Source of the DNA: Punica granatum
Lineage: Eukaryota; Streptophyta; Magnoliopsida; Myrtales; Lythraceae
Direction: 5' to 3'
Length of the DNA stretch: 64,000 nucleotides
NCBI RefSeq assembly: GCF_007655135.1
Contig: NC_045130.1
Span: 7,750,001 to 7,814,000 of the forward strand
Under the pieces are notes generated by a model. It was given only the letters and a program-made list of their open reading frames with translations, was not told the origin of the DNA and searched no databases. Shown here in pieces: positions 1-13,124 of this stretch. Position numbers and translations under genes: made by a program. Numbering within the stretch: position 1 is the stretch's first letter; each line of letters opens with the position of its first letter.

Positions 1-2800
1 TAGGTTAGGATCTAACTTAAAATCCAAGTTTAATATTCGCTCAATTATATGCATGCGCGTAATTACTATGGTTGTACCCATTGAAAAAAAAAATTCATCA
101 CGGCTGTTTTTGTGTAACATAGCGACATAGCTAATCATCGATCAGAAACCACGAGGATGTTGCTCAATAAATAATTGAACTCACAGTGGGGGGACTTTAT
201 TTGTAATAATAAAGAGGTTTTAAATCCAGTGAAAGCATCTCGTGAACAGACCGAGTTGTATTGGAATGACATTAGACTCAATCAATAGGCTGAGAATACC
301 GGCTATCTCACCAATTTCTCAGTGAGAATGAGCTTTACTGTGTAGATCTAGAATCTTGATTTGAGAGTTATCACTTATAAACGACGATCGGGATCCAAAA
401 TATAATGAGTCAATAACATCTTTCTCTTTCCCTTTTATGAGAGCACATAGGAGGTGTTCCACTCTATTTGATTGAAACTATTCTTATTTGGATGTCGGTT
501 CGGCTTGAATCTGACCATGATGAGGTGCTTTTAATGAATTCAATAACATCCGTTGATTACGATAAATCTTATAAGAATAATATATTGGCTGAGATTTGTC
601 TGGACGTTTTTTTATTTTGTGCACCAATTAATTAGGGCAAGGTTTTTTAATATTAGATTAGAAACCCGCCAAGCACACACTTTCACAGCCCGAGCTAGAG
701 CTCTATCACATAGAGGGAGAAGTGTGCCTGTCCTCTTTGAAAATACTTTTGGTGATCACTAGCTAGTTTCCATTTTCCCAGAGTCCTACCCCGGCCGCGG
801 TCACAGGGCCAAGCTATATAAATGCCATTAACGATAAATCCCATAATTTTTTTATGGTTAACTTGTTTCCCGAAATTAAAGTAGTCTTCCAATCACATAT
901 ACATATGCTTGATGATTATCAAGGATAGCTACATGGACTGCCAACCAAGGTCGTCTGAAACTGTCCTACTGTTTTTCTCGCATGTCCATTTTCCTGAAAT
1001 ATCAGTCGGATGAGCCATTAGCAACTTCTTCCCTTTGAGTCTTCATGCTTTAATTGCCAAAACATGGGATAGAAAATACTCCGTGCCCTAGAAGAAAGCA
1101 CTGCACAGGTTCAATTTTAACAGGACCTTCATATTTTCTCCGATAATATCAAGCAACTGTCCAGTGACTATTTAATTCTCCCCGTTCATCGATCTCTTAA
1201 CCTATCCTTAGTTACCATAAATATACAAAGATGCTTTCCGAACTCGCGAGAATATAGTATAGAGCTCTCATGGTCTAATCTCCTCTCCTCTTAAATGAAA
1301 GGGACAAGAAATGTAAGGATTCACGAACTCTTAAGATATAAAAATATTTTATTTAGATTCTTCCTGCCCCAGGGGTACTATCAAAGCCATTAATTTACTC
1401 ATTTGGTGTTGGTAAAATAAAAAATATTCTGATGTATGAAATAAAATATATGAAATGTGTGTATTATTGTATGTATCTGTTTGATCTGCTGCAGCTTGCT
1501 CTCATATAATGTAACAAGACAAGACTCCATGGTCTAGGCATAATCAACAGGTCCCATCATCTATCACCTCTTTCGAAAACTGTAGACCTCACAGATGTAA
1601 TAGGAGCCATTAGCATCGTTTTGATCTCATTTGCACAAAAAAATGTCATGCTTTCTTGAGGACAGAGGTCTTCCCTAAAGCTTCCCTAACTCGTGCAATT
1701 TTTTATCGACTCGTTTACTGTTCAACAGGTAATGCATTTCCCGGGTAAGCTGTTGAACGAATCCCATATATTATTAGGCGAGATTATGCAGTATCACTTG
1801 ACAGCATCATGTCAATGCTGACAAGTTTCCATAAGCATATAGGTAAGTCCTTACAGCATGTAAAACTTCCCGAGGGATGAAAATCTTGTCATCGACAGTT
1901 ACATATGTTCAACACAAGTTTACAAAATAAAGAAGATGAAGAAGCAAAAGCTCGAAAACAGAGCAAGAGGATGTTACTCCTTTATTATTTGTCAAACTAA
2001 AAGGATTAAGAATATACATCTTTACTGGGGAAGATAAACAAAGATAAAGCCCATACACAAAGCTGCAACTAAGACAAAAAGTTATGGAGGTTAACATTAC
2101 ACCAAAAAGAACTTCACTGTATATATAAAATAAAACCAAATGGTATCAAGCTACCAATTTGAATAGGTCATTTACATTAGCGACTACAATCGGATCGCAT
2201 GTAAAAATCGTGCCTCCAATGTTAGATCCGTCGCTTGTTATTTAGTACTTGTGATGACTAACCATGTCTCCTGTGTTAGATCTGTCGCGTGTTCTTTAGT
2301 ATTTGCAACGACTATCGTCGATGAGGTTTAGTATATATGTGTAAAGGTCCTCACAAGGAAACCCTAAAGTTCTACAATGGAAGTTTGGGAAAGAGAAGAT
2401 TCTTGAAGCCATCATGAGGAAACTCACACCCAATGATGGATTCTTGGAAGAGTTCAAAACATAAACAGACACTGACAAAACAAAACAACCTCAGATCTAT
2501 GCATGAAATGAGTCTGATCTGAATGAAAAAAGTTGTAATGATGATGAAAACTTTCCTCCGCCTCTTCCAGTCAGAGAGGAGAGAGAAAGAGAGGGAGATT
2601 CATCAGAAGGGTCAAAGTCTATCTATCATCATTACTTCAATGATTCAATCTGTCTCATGCACACTAAGGCCCCTAATATTCCACTCAATTCTCCATGTGA
2701 TAACAAATTATAGAACATCCCAAACATCAGGTCGGGTCGTAAAAGAGAACGAGATTTCTTGACAAGTACATCGAGAACTATTCTACGGGAGGAGTAAACT
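1..2800. other. Intergenic, no gene recognised
   Basis: AT-rich plant intergenic DNA. The few open frames are under 80 codons, overlap on both strands and show no recognisable domain or splice context. The right end is probably the downstream part of the MIR166 primary transcript. Confidence 0.6.
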
Positions 2801-2839
2801 CACCTGAAGGAATTGAAGGTATTAAACGGAAGCAAATAA

Positions 2840-3006
2840 TTGGGGGGAATGAAGCCTGGTCCGACGACAGCTTGCTATGATCTAGTGCACCTCTTGAGTG
2901 GATATCAGGATCATCAAGAGATTGATCATATATGAGATGGATCTGATTGGAGGTCGCCGATCGATCTAGCTAGCCACGGTCCTCGAGCCAGACAACATTC
3001 CCCTCA
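2840..3006 (-). ncRNA. MIR166: MIR166 precursor hairpin
   Basis: On the minus strand, positions 2864 to 2844 read exactly as plant miR166 (UCGGACCAGGCUUCAUUCCCC family), on the 3' arm. The star strand lies on the 5' arm at 3001-2981 (GGAATGTTGTCTGGCTCGAGG). The arms pair along the whole duplex and the pairing continues inward (GTGGCTAGCTAGATC against GATCATAGCAAGCT), leaving a loop of about 70 nt, as expected of a MIR166 foldback. miR166 directs cleavage of class III HD-Zip mRNAs (REVOLUTA/PHABULOSA group) in leaf polarity, meristem and vascular patterning. On the minus strand a CT-rich tract (about 3112-3090) lies upstream, like a transcribed leader. A good splice donor (CAG|GTGAGT, junction 2804/2803) lies about 40 nt past the mature miRNA, so the primary transcript may be spliced. 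Confidence 0.93.
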
Positions 3007-3009
3007 AAA

Positions 3010-4070
3010 GAAATGGCTTCCTCATACTCTAAACCCGTAGCAATAGAGATCAAAGAGAGGCTTCACAGAAGCAATTAGAGCTAGGTTTAAGAGAGAGAGA
3101 GAGAGAGGGAGGGAGAAATGGAGAGGAGATGATGGGGGTTTGTGTGGAAAATGAGAAGGGAAGGGATGGGAGATAAAAAGGGCAGGGAAAGAGAGATGGG
3201 GGTGGGTGAAAAGGACAAAAACCCCCAAAGGGGCAATAAAATTAGCTGACCACCTGACCCTACTCCCACCGTTTTGCTCTTTGGCCATTGTCACATATGG
3301 CCTCCCATTTCTTGCATTCAAATTTTGTGCCACAACGGATTCAAATAATATCGATCGGCATGATTAGGCTGACGGATCATTTCGTATGTTTACCATTATA
3401 GCTTAAAAGAATGCCGTTCGCGGTAGCTAAGCAGAAAACATGTCAAATCCATGTGTTGATGGTTATAAGTATATGTACATACGAACAACTGTTCAACGGC
3501 TCAAACTCAGCCCTTCCTCGATAATCAGCGATATGCTAATCAATGATCAATGTTCTACTAAACAAGTTTGTGAGCAGAGTCAACCATATACATGCATTGA
3601 ATTTCCCAAGCATCGATCTTGAAATTATGGATAGGACCCTGACGCTATATTGTTGCAACCCATCACGATATGACTCCATGAGCTAAATCCTAACTATTCT
3701 GGGGAAAATCATCGTTAAGTCATCAATTTAATTTGTTAGACTTTGCCAAAAATAGACATTAATCGTGAGTTCAAAAATCTATCTATGATTAGGTAAATCA
3801 TACGCAAATAATGGGGGAAGGGCAGGGGAGGAAGAGGGAAGGGGGGGAAAGGGATGACGATGTTGATGCAAGTGGGTTTTGGGACAGGGTGACAGTGATG
3901 AGACATTAGAGTGGTAAAAACCAACGACGAGTCAAAATTTTGGTGGAGCTACTCACCGACCCAGTTTTGGCTATACATTTGATATGGCCATATTCCTAGT
4001 CGCCCTTTGCTTCCAGAAATTAAATTCCTATTCGGATCAAGTTATTAAGCCTGTTAATTGATTATTGTAG
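3010..4070. other. Intergenic / probable MIR166 promoter side
   Basis: No gene seen. It starts with a GA-rich stretch on the plus strand (about 3090-3190), probably the leader or promoter region of the minus-strand MIR166 gene. A purine-rich stretch at about 3810-3860 gives a spurious Pro/Phe-rich open frame on the minus strand. Confidence 0.5.
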
Positions 4071-4074
4071 TCAT

Positions 4075-4225
4075 AGAGAAAGGGGTGTAATACAGTAGGT
4101 AACACCCTCACCTGATAACCTAGAGGTTTCAGGTTCGATTCTCATCAGTGGGACTACTCGTTTCCTTTTATTTAGATTTCCTTTATATTTCCTTATATTA
4201 GGGCATGAATCTCCTATTGTAACCG
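4075..4225 (+). repeat. SINE-like repeat, family 1, copy 1
   Basis: Contains a tRNA-like pol III B box (GGTTCGATTCT at 4132-4142), preceded by an A-box-like segment and followed by AGTGGGACTACTCG and a T-rich tail. The same arrangement, with the shared AGTGGGACTATTCG block and tail, recurs at about 12300-12435. This fits a tRNA-derived SINE. Ends are approximate and no target duplication was resolved. Confidence 0.5.
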
Positions 4226-7080
4226 AAAACTCCGTCATAAATCCATCATAAATCGATGGAAAAATTCTTACGTGCTCTTTCTAACTTTCATAAAACTCTC
4301 TTAATTTGTCCTTTCAATTCAGAGATCTCACGTTTCGGCGACCCCATTAAGGGAAAATCCTAGATCCGGCCCCGACGGTTTGCTTGCGATTAACCGAGTC
4401 TAAAGAAACTAATAAGTTGAGGTCAAATTTAGTTTTCACAGGGATTTGCTCTTCAAAGTTTTATCTTTTTTGTTTCTGTTATGGGTATTTTTGGGTAATA
4501 ACAATTGACTATGGGGGTAACCTTTTATTTACATGAAAAAGGGATCCCTCGTTCAGTGCAATTTTTATTTTCACTTCTTTTTCTACGCTTGCGGGGGATT
4601 CGAGAGATGACGACAGAAGGGACGACTGACATTTAGTCTAGGGAGAGTCAGCGTTCTGCCAAAAACAAAATTAATTAATTATTATCATACAAACGTATCG
4701 AATTTTAATATATTAATGAAAAATCTCAGCTGTTCTTGCTTTATTAGCACTCTGGCTTGAGAATTGAAGGGGAAATTTGTTAGCATATTCTCCTGGTGTT
4801 CAAAGCCCTAGCAAAGGTACATGGAAATTGATCTCCATGCTCCGATAGGTGAAAGTTACCGACTCCTAATTTTTAAATAGAGCTCGGGTTGGGTATTTAC
4901 TTGCTGTATTTTCGAAGTAGAAATCAATATAAATCGGGCTGAATTGTAGAGTGTTTAATTGGGCTGGAGGTAGTACAGAACGGTAGCCTGCGCCGACTCG
5001 TTGTTGAAATGGATCTGAAAAATGGTTGAAGGATTTCTGGTTAGCAGAGATCCGTCCTGGTCCTTATATTGATAGTGGTATAGCATCATTCTGTGATTTC
5101 TAATTATCCGAGGAGTCAAAGAGTGTCAAAAGTTTGGTCTACATATTGTGGCCGGTAATGTTTTGGGCAGATTGGATGGCTCGAAGTTCATTAAATTGGC
5201 CGCTGAGAGTCTAGATTTATCATGGTTCACCAACAGTTTTGGGAGCACACTTCCTTTTAGTGATATCGTTACGGCTATCTTACCACATCTTTAAATAATT
5301 ATTGTCTCTTGTAATGAGGCTTTCCCTGATTAGTCCACTAAAAAGAAAAATGAAAAGCATTGTTTATTGCATTTTGAATTTGTCATACCTATATATATTT
5401 GACCTCAAGATTCGTAAGATCAGCTGATTAATGACTATAATGTCAGAGATATCCTATGATTAGGATCAATAGAAAATTTTACAACTATAATGCCACGCTG
5501 AATATCTTTCTGGTATATAAATTCATAGAAGAATCCCAGCCCAATCAATATTAAGAAGTTATAGCACCTCATCGATAATTTAATTTGCAAACACTCAATT
5601 ATTATCTACAATTTTATCTTCTAATTTTGCATGATTTGGAAACTTGATCATATATATTGTCAACTATGGATTAATTAATTCTTAACCCGAGTTAAGCTGA
5701 AGGGACTGCTGGACCATGCATAAAGTTGATTTCCTTACACATATATGGGAGACGCTTTTGACCTCACTTCCACAAGATTGAGGCAAAAGATTTATGAAAA
5801 TTTTGAGTGAAAGCGATATCTCTTTGGCTCATATCGAAAACCATACTTTCTAATTCATGACGATTTACCTAACTTTGCCATCGCCATTGCTTTCTGTTGT
5901 TTTCACATTAATTTCTCATTTCCCACACGTAAATGTTGGCTATAATTTGTCTAGTCCGACGACTCATTATTTCCTTGCATGATTATAATTTCAACTGCCC
6001 CCACCCGATATCCGTTTTCGATATCTCAACCCTACGCCTAGGCTCGGGTAAGTAGTTGCCTCTCCTACTTTCCTTCACAGAGTCCTCGCTTAGACTCTAA
6101 CAAGGTTAAGATTAGACCGTCATGGTATTTTAAAATTTCACATAGTATCATAGTACATGCTTTATACGCATGTGTTTTCCTCTTGTTTAATTAATTTTAC
6201 GGGATAAACCTTGAAAACTAATTCAGTTCGCGCATGAATGGGGGTGTTAAGTAGTAAATAAAATAATGACTTAACATTCTTCTGCTAAGTTACTTATATA
6301 CAATCCACCTAAGGATAAATGTCAATCACATGTTACCGCGGAGTACGGACTTGTAATTAGTCTCTCCGGCCGGGGAGTCCTTCGATCAACTTGAAATGCT
6401 CATAAAATCGATTTGATATATACCTGATCAGAAGATTAACAGCTGGCTATATAAGATAATTAATTACTATTAATTTAAGCCTTTTTTTCTTTAATAATAT
6501 AAAGACCTAATAAAGCATTCAAAACGAATGCCAATAAAAATAAAATAAAATATGAATAATCCCGCAATCCTGCTAATAAGGCCAGAAGAAATTGTGGAAG
6601 AGTGGTTGAAAAGAGATAAAGGGGTAAGACCCCTTTCGGGGTCAAGCCTTTTGATTGAGGAGAGAAGATTGAAGATTCTCTCTTGGAACTAAACAACATT
6701 GAAAATCATACCAAACCTTGTGCTATTATTATAATCAACTTCAGGAAAAAAAAAAAAAGAGGCAATATTTTCCCACATTAGAAAATTATACTACCAACAA
6801 AAACATGCATACGGCGATACATTGAACTTCATTAATTATTTTCTTATAATTTTGTCGACAGCACCTGCGGATGCATTGCGATGCATTTGTTTTTATCATG
6901 ATATATTTGGATTTCATTAATTTATGCATCTAATTACAAATCCGCAACGGTCGCTTAAAGCACTAATTTTATATAAACCCGCTTCGCATCCTCTGGATGT
7001 AGTATTATGGCATTTCTTTTACGATTTGATTGGAGCTTATGTACCTCGTTTACCTTATTTATTTATTTTTTCATTCAAGA
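4226..7080. other. Intergenic, no gene recognised
   Basis: No supported gene. A 74-codon minus-strand frame at 6475-6699 encodes a hydrophobic stretch, but I recognise no family. The stretch at about 5000-5300 has the look of decayed retroelement sequence but shows no diagnostic motif. Confidence 0.5.
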
Positions 7081-7082
7081 TC

Positions 7083-9135
7083 TAAGTAAATCTCTTGTTT
7101 CCAAAAAGCAAAATGCAAACGCAATTAAGGACTTTCGGCCTATCTCTAGTTGTAATACCATTTATAAATGCATCACAAATATTCTTGTAAATAGGACGAA
7201 GCATGTGTTGCCTAGTCTTATTAGCGAAAATCAATGTGCTTTTATAAAAGGTAAGAGAATTTCTGATAATATTTTGTTGGCTCATGAGATTGTCCATAAC
7301 TATCATAGAAGTGGAATCTCTAATCATTGTGCTATAAAGATTGATCTTATGAAATTGGGGGTTCTTGATGGATATCCTAGAAACATTTGGCTTTCTTCCT
7401 TCGTACATCAATTGGATTAGAATTTGTGTCACATTGCCTTGGTATTTTTTTGCTGTGAATGGATCGCTTGCAGAATATTTCCATGGGGAGAAAGGAATCA
7501 GACAGGACGATTCACTGTCGCCTTATCTATTAATTATGGCAATGGAGCTCATCTCTCAGCTCCTGAACTCAGCTGTAGCTATCGGTGCTATAGGCTATCA
7601 CACCAAGTGTAAAAGAGTAAAATTAACTCATTTATATTTTGCAGACGATTTATTTGTCTTCACTGATGCTTCAGAGAGATCTGTTTCAGCCATTATCGAT
7701 ATCTTAAGGAAATTTTATTTGTTTTCTGGGCTGAGGTCCAATCGTGAGAAGAAAAATATTTTTGTTGTGCTAGCATTTCTAAGGAGCACACCAATGATTT
7801 GTTGGATGTCTCTAATTTTAAGAAAGAGAGCTTGCTCGTGAGTTATCTTGGAATTCCTCTTGTATTTAGTAAAATGTCTGCGAGGGATTGCGAGTCTCTC
7901 ACAGATATAATTATTGCTCGAATAAGGATTTGGTCAATTAAATCACTTTCTTACTTAGGAAGACTGTAGCTCATCAACTCCATTCTTTTTAGCATGGCCA
8001 ATTGCTAGTGTTCGAGTTTTATTTTGCCTAAAAAGGTCATTAAAGTTGTGCAACAACAATGCATATCTTTTCTTTGGAAAGGAGTGGAAAATGCCTTACA
8101 TGGGGCAAAGGTGAGTTGGTATGAACTCTGTATGCCTAAAAGTGATGGTGGCTTAGGTGTGAAAGAGTTGGAATTTTAGAACAAAATCTGTGCTCTTCAA
8201 AACCTTTAATTATTGTTAGTAAGTTCAGGTTCACTTTGGGTTGCCTGGGTGAAGGCCTATCTTATTAAAAACATGTTCATTTGGGGCCTAGATCCACAAA
8301 GTAACAGCTCTTGGAGCTGGAGAAAGTTACTAAAGCTGAGAGATTTAACCAAGCCTTTCATAAGTTACAAGGTTGGAGGTGGTCAGAATATTTCCTTTTG
8401 GTATGACATATGACTACCCGTTGATGCCTTGGTTGATGTTTGTGCTCGAAAATTCCAATGTTTCCCTTCCATCAGACCTGAAGAAAAAAAAAAAGCTATG
8501 CATCCTTCTACGTTCTAATTCTTGGTGCTGGCCACGAGTTTGTGATATCCAAGCTCGTGAACTCATTGAAAAAGCCCCACGTTTGATGGTATGGGCAAAT
8601 TATGATACTCTCTTGTGGAACTCTAAGCCTTGGAGTAGCTTTGTCACTTCTCAAGTGTGGCAGGGCCTCAGACCCAAAAAACCGAAGGTACTTTTGCACA
8701 AACTCCTTTGATTCCCAGGTCATATATCATGCTCTTCCTTCATTTCTTGGCTTGCTACATTGGATAGATTGAGCACTAAATCAAGATTGGTAAATTGGGG
8801 AAATCTAACTTCTTCTCCTAGTTGTTGTGATCTATGTTCAGCTACTAGCTTGAAAGGGAGATTATTGGCTACCATCATCAAGAAATTGTTTTGGACTGCT
8901 TATGTCTACTATATTTGGCTCTATCCCAAAGAGAGTTGCCTCTATCCCGAAGCTCGATTCTAAGTTGAATTCTTATTGTTTTACCTCTTGTTTGAAATTG
9001 TCAGAGCTTGTATAAGCCTTTTTCCTTTTCCTTTTTGGTCTCAGTCTCTTTTTGTAAGCGGGGTTCTAATGAACTAATGTACAGTTTTGTGCATATGATG
9101 GAATGACAGATAACTGCTAATAAAAAAAAAAACTT
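7083..9135 (+). mobile_element. Decayed L1-type LINE (reverse transcriptase fragment)
   Basis: Frames in all three phases on the plus strand together spell plant L1-type reverse transcriptase. The fingers region DFRPISSCN at about 7129 is followed by ENQCAFIKGKRISDNILLAHE (about 7229-7290), then GIRQDDSLSPYLL, then the catalytic block LYFADDLF near 7635. Downstream frames (LVSSGSLWVAWVKAYL, SFWYD) match the region between RT and the zinc knuckle. The element ends in a 3' untranslated stretch and an A-run at 9121-9133. Several frameshifts and stops, and the absence of the endonuclease end, mark it as a 5'-truncated dead copy. The 5' boundary is approximate. Confidence 0.9.
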
Positions 9136-10844
9136 TTGTTTTGATCAATCATACTTTCATTATCACTTTTTTAATGACCATTTGTTACCCGTTAACCAGT
9201 ATACCCACCTATGAAAGATTTTAATGATAATCTAGACTATAATCAAGATAATACGTACTAAGCTAACAATTAACTATGCGTTTTTATTTACTTCATTTTT
9301 TTTTCCACATACTTCCTCAAGGAGGAAATGTTAAATGATACTCTAATCATACTCGAATGACGGAATTAGTATGCAGATAAAGTTGCCGTGACTGTGATAA
9401 TACATTCTTGACTTATTGATGCCCAGTTCGAGTGCTCTATTACAGCAAAGGTCCAAAATCCCTATGTAATCCAAAGGATTAAGAAACGAGTCGAACTTCA
9501 AATTTTTCCTGTACTTTATATATAAGTAATTGCGAGCATCCCTTCTGATTTGTGTTTTGTCCATGTGATGAGTGAATCCTCGACCCTTCCAATATTGCTA
9601 GCTAGAAGCTAGTGAGGACAGATAATGTATAGACGAAACTGGGGATATGATGCAGCTACACATACTTTCAGTTAGAAACCAAAAAATTTTGAATTTGATT
9701 CATGCAGTGAGATTATATGTGCCTCAATATTTGACTTCCTAATTTCTTTATACTGGTACTTATAAAAAAAGTATTTCTTCATTTAAAATTCATCAACCTT
9801 CTTGTAACCAAAAAAGAAAAAAGAAAAAAAGAAAGAAGAAGAAGTGTGTAGGCTCATGCAATGCAAACATTGCACTAGCCCTTGCATTATATGATCGAGC
9901 TTTCTCCATAAGTAAACTTTAAAACATGCTTTGATATGACGAGCAATTTCATTGGGTCGACTTAGAAATTCACGTTTGACCAATTATAAAAAGTTTAAAG
10001 TAGTGATACACGGCCCGAAAATTATAAATTAAAGTTATATTCGATGTATTTTCAATGTGGAATTTTATTCATAAGAATCCTGTATTAATCTCCAACACTC
10101 TGCATCTTATGTTGGGTATTACATGGCTGTAACGTTGGGTACTGCGCTGCCTTAATTGAAGTATGCACCTTGAACATGATTCACTAGTTTAGAAGAATTT
10201 ATTTACTTGCTTTGGTTTATAAATTTTCCATGCCGGGTTTTATGTATTCTTAATAATCCAGAATCGAACAAAACTTTGCATGTCGCCTTGGTTACTACAA
10301 TATAGCCGGCCTCAAAGCATATATAGTCGGACATAGTTTATAATGACTTGTTTTAGTGGTTCCATCTAGCTTACCAATTATAATCAGTGCGGACAATCAA
10401 TTGTTGTAGCTATGCCCTTAGACTTTGTAGGAGCTTACAGATAAATTGTCCCGAATTATGCTCGAAGAACCTTGGCACTCTATAATACTCTCCGAGCATG
10501 GCGGCACACTGCTGGTCAGGAATTTAACTTGAATTGCAGCAAGTGTATCGCCCAATATATATCATGAAGAAACATTCCAACGTAAATGGACCTCTTCAAT
10601 TGGTTATAAACTGAAAAAGCTAGATGATGAATGAACTGCATTCCACAGATATAAACAAAGAAGAGGCAACCAATTTGGGCTTTTTTATTTGGGCTAGCGC
10701 CCAAATGAACCTCAGTTTTACAATAAAAAGATAAATGTTAGCCCCCCCCCCCCTGTCTCTGCTCGAAAAGTCGTTAAAAATAAAGCGTGATAAATTTTTG
10801 TTCTTATTTCCCCGGACCATCTGGTATTTGTAAGCCCACTGTAT

Positions 10845-10985
10845 CCCAACTAACCTAGGTTTAAGTCAGATCGGTTCATTAAGGGAGTATAATTCTCTTA
10901 TTTGTGAATTTTATCCATTCACATGATTCAAAGCCGATATCTTATTTAAAGAGAAGAGATCCTGAAGCACCTAACAAACGATATT
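10845..10985 (-). repeat. Dispersed repeat family 2, copy 1
   Basis: On the minus strand it carries the family core: a GTGAATG-to-AAAATTCA stretch, then GAGA..TTA..CTCCCTTAATG, then a CGA..TGACT-like end. The same core recurs at seven further places in the window, in both orientations. Boundaries approximate. Confidence 0.45.
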
Positions 10986-11377
10986 CGAATTTTATCCGAC
11001 TAATCATCAGGGCCTATCTAAACACCTAGCAAGTGTACAAGATTGGTAAATCGGATCTTGCAAGTGACTCGATTGAGAATATTCATCTGCATAGTTGTGT
11101 AAAAAATTCAATCATGTGTCTCTGGCAAGGTTTTTTGACCATACTACTAGTAGGCCGGCACTAGGAGGTTATGACATTTTACGACTAGATGGACTTGCAA
11201 GGCTACATAAGAACGAACTATGAGCATCCGAGCACCACCTCTGTGTCCGATGTTGCAGCTGATAGCTCTCTGGGCTCGCCAACAATTTCGAATTAGGGGT
11301 GGTCAAAGATACGGTTCCCTCCACCCTCAAACCATCAAAGCTCCCTAGATTTCAATGAATTGAGGGTGGAGGAGCCG

Positions 11378-11405
11378 CCCCCCCCCCCCCCCCCCCCCCC
11401 CCCCC
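11378..11405 (+). repeat. Uninterrupted C28 run
   Basis: A 28-nt cytosine homopolymer, followed about 130 bp later by an 18-nt guanine homopolymer (11538-11555). The length of both in an assembly should be treated as uncertain. Confidence 0.9.
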
Positions 11406-11537
11406 AAACTAGCCAGCAACCCCCGGCCCAAGCTCACTAGCCCACAAACAATTTTTCTTTTTCATTTTTTCACAACGATAGCATGTAGGATTAAAGTGAA
11501 CAAACGGCATAATGATGAGAATGATACTAGAAAAGCC

Positions 11538-11555
11538 GGGGGGGGGGGGGGGGGG
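11538..11555 (+). repeat. Uninterrupted G18 run
   Basis: Eighteen guanines in a row, complementary to the C28 run just upstream. Able in principle to form a G-quadruplex or to pair with the C-run. Confidence 0.9.
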
Positions 11556-11894
11556 ACTCATAGGACAAATACGAAAATGTAGTAAGAAATTGATGAGTAA
11601 AAAGTAAATCTAGAACTCTTCTAATTCACTCGATATATTTTCTTTGAAATAGTAATTTCTAGAGCTTCTACGCGCACTGTATCTCAGCTTTTCAAGAGTA
11701 GAACAGGAGAGGTCCGGTCAACATCCACGTAATGTGTACTATTATGAAAGTCACATCTGTCGCCTCTTCGATGGATGGATGGAGGGATAGTTGCATGTAA
11801 TTAATCGTCACAAAGTTTCTTTTCTACTCATGTACGTAGAATTTGCACAGAAAGGTAAATTCACAATGATAACGATTCCTCCTTGCAAGAAAAT

Positions 11895-12020
11895 ACCCTG
11901 TTTAATTTCATTGATTCAAACAATTTAGTATTTTTTTTATTAAAGAATGTCTCAAAATCGAATTTTATAAACGAAAAAATTCATAATTTTGAGGATTTTA
12001 CTCCAACGTGAGCTGACTCG
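11895..12020 (+). repeat. Dispersed repeat family 2, copy 2
   Basis: Carries the core TTTTATAAACGAAAAAATTC, then GGATTTTACTCC and GAGCTGACTCGACT, matching the other copies. Boundaries approximate. Confidence 0.45.
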
Positions 12021-12054
12021 ACTTGCAAGAAAATACGATGCACCATGAATTAAT

Positions 12055-12170
12055 TTGAGCGTTTGGTAATTATTCTCCTTATTAAAGTTTCTGATTTGAG
12101 TATTATAAATGAAAAAAATTTAAAATTTAAAATTTTATTCTCAAATAGATTAACCCTACTCCAACTAACT
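12055..12170 (+). repeat. Dispersed repeat family 2, copy 3
   Basis: Carries the core GAGTATTATAAATGAAAAAA followed by a degenerate ACCCTACTCC-like segment. It follows copy 2 almost directly in the same orientation. Confidence 0.4.
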
Positions 12171-12299
12171 TAGTTGACGTCCATCAGACAATACGCACAT
12201 AAAAAAAAATGCCATGCAAAATGTACGGAAGCAGTAATATGAATCACCCATAAGTAAATCGCAAATCTCAAAATGATGCTTTTTATCAAGAGAGAATAT

Positions 12300-12435
12300 A
12301 GCGCAGTAATGTATCTCTCGTTTGGTGATTAAGAGGTCATAAGTTTGATATTTAGTGGGACTATTCGTATTCTTTTATTAGATACTTATAATTTCTATTT
12401 CAATATATTAAGTTCACGAATCTCTCTTATAAACA
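12300..12435 (+). repeat. SINE-like repeat, family 1, copy 2
   Basis: Shares with the 4.1 kb copy the segment AGTGGGACTATTCG and the following T-rich tail. The B-box position reads GTCATAAGTTTGAT, a decayed form of the first copy's box. Confidence 0.5.
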
Positions 12436-13124
12436 TAAAAAAGTGCATACTTTTTTTTCTTTTTTAAGCAACGTAATCCCCTAAATCAAGAAATACTTCA
12501 ATATAGATTTTCATTTGTCATATATACATTGATCGGCATATGTCGCTGGGGTGTACTTTTATTATCATATAATATATTCAAAGGTTGTAATTAAACTTCT
12601 TTATCATTGCCGATTCATCATAGGAGGGTGACGAAATTAGAGAAAATATTGAGTGAATAGTATACAATTACTTAGTTGTATAAAATTATGCTCCCAAATG
12701 ATATGTCCTATTACATAACTGTCTCTCTACCTTATTGGATACGTATCAGTCGGGATTGCAATTTTATACAATCATTTAATTATGTATTATATTAGCATTT
12801 TCTCGGGGCTTTATTTTCACATGTCGAAAAAAATTTAATTAGCATATTCTCAAAGAGACCGCCAGAGGTTTGCCACGTTATTCACAAAAAAGGGGGGACC
12901 CTATCCCTGTGTATGTCAACAGGAGTGGGAAAGGCAACGATGGTGGGACCTATGCTTTGACTTCCCACGAGTAAGTGCCAAAGATTGATTGATCCGATGA
13001 TGACACGTTACCCCCGTTTTGTCCTCCACTACCCATAAGGGGTCCCAAAGGTAACCCGTCTTTCTTCTCACCCTTTTAATATTTTATTATTATTATAATT
13101 AAATATATATTTTCGAAAGAAATA

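Noticed and set aside
5000..5300. Possible retroelement RNase H remnant
   Set aside because: Some codon-like character in mixed frames, but no diagnostic RNase H residues could be placed.
6475..6699. A 74-codon hydrophobic minus-strand frame
   Set aside because: It looks like a small membrane protein, but I recognise no organelle or nuclear family, there is no splice or leader context, and the surroundings are AT-rich intergenic DNA.
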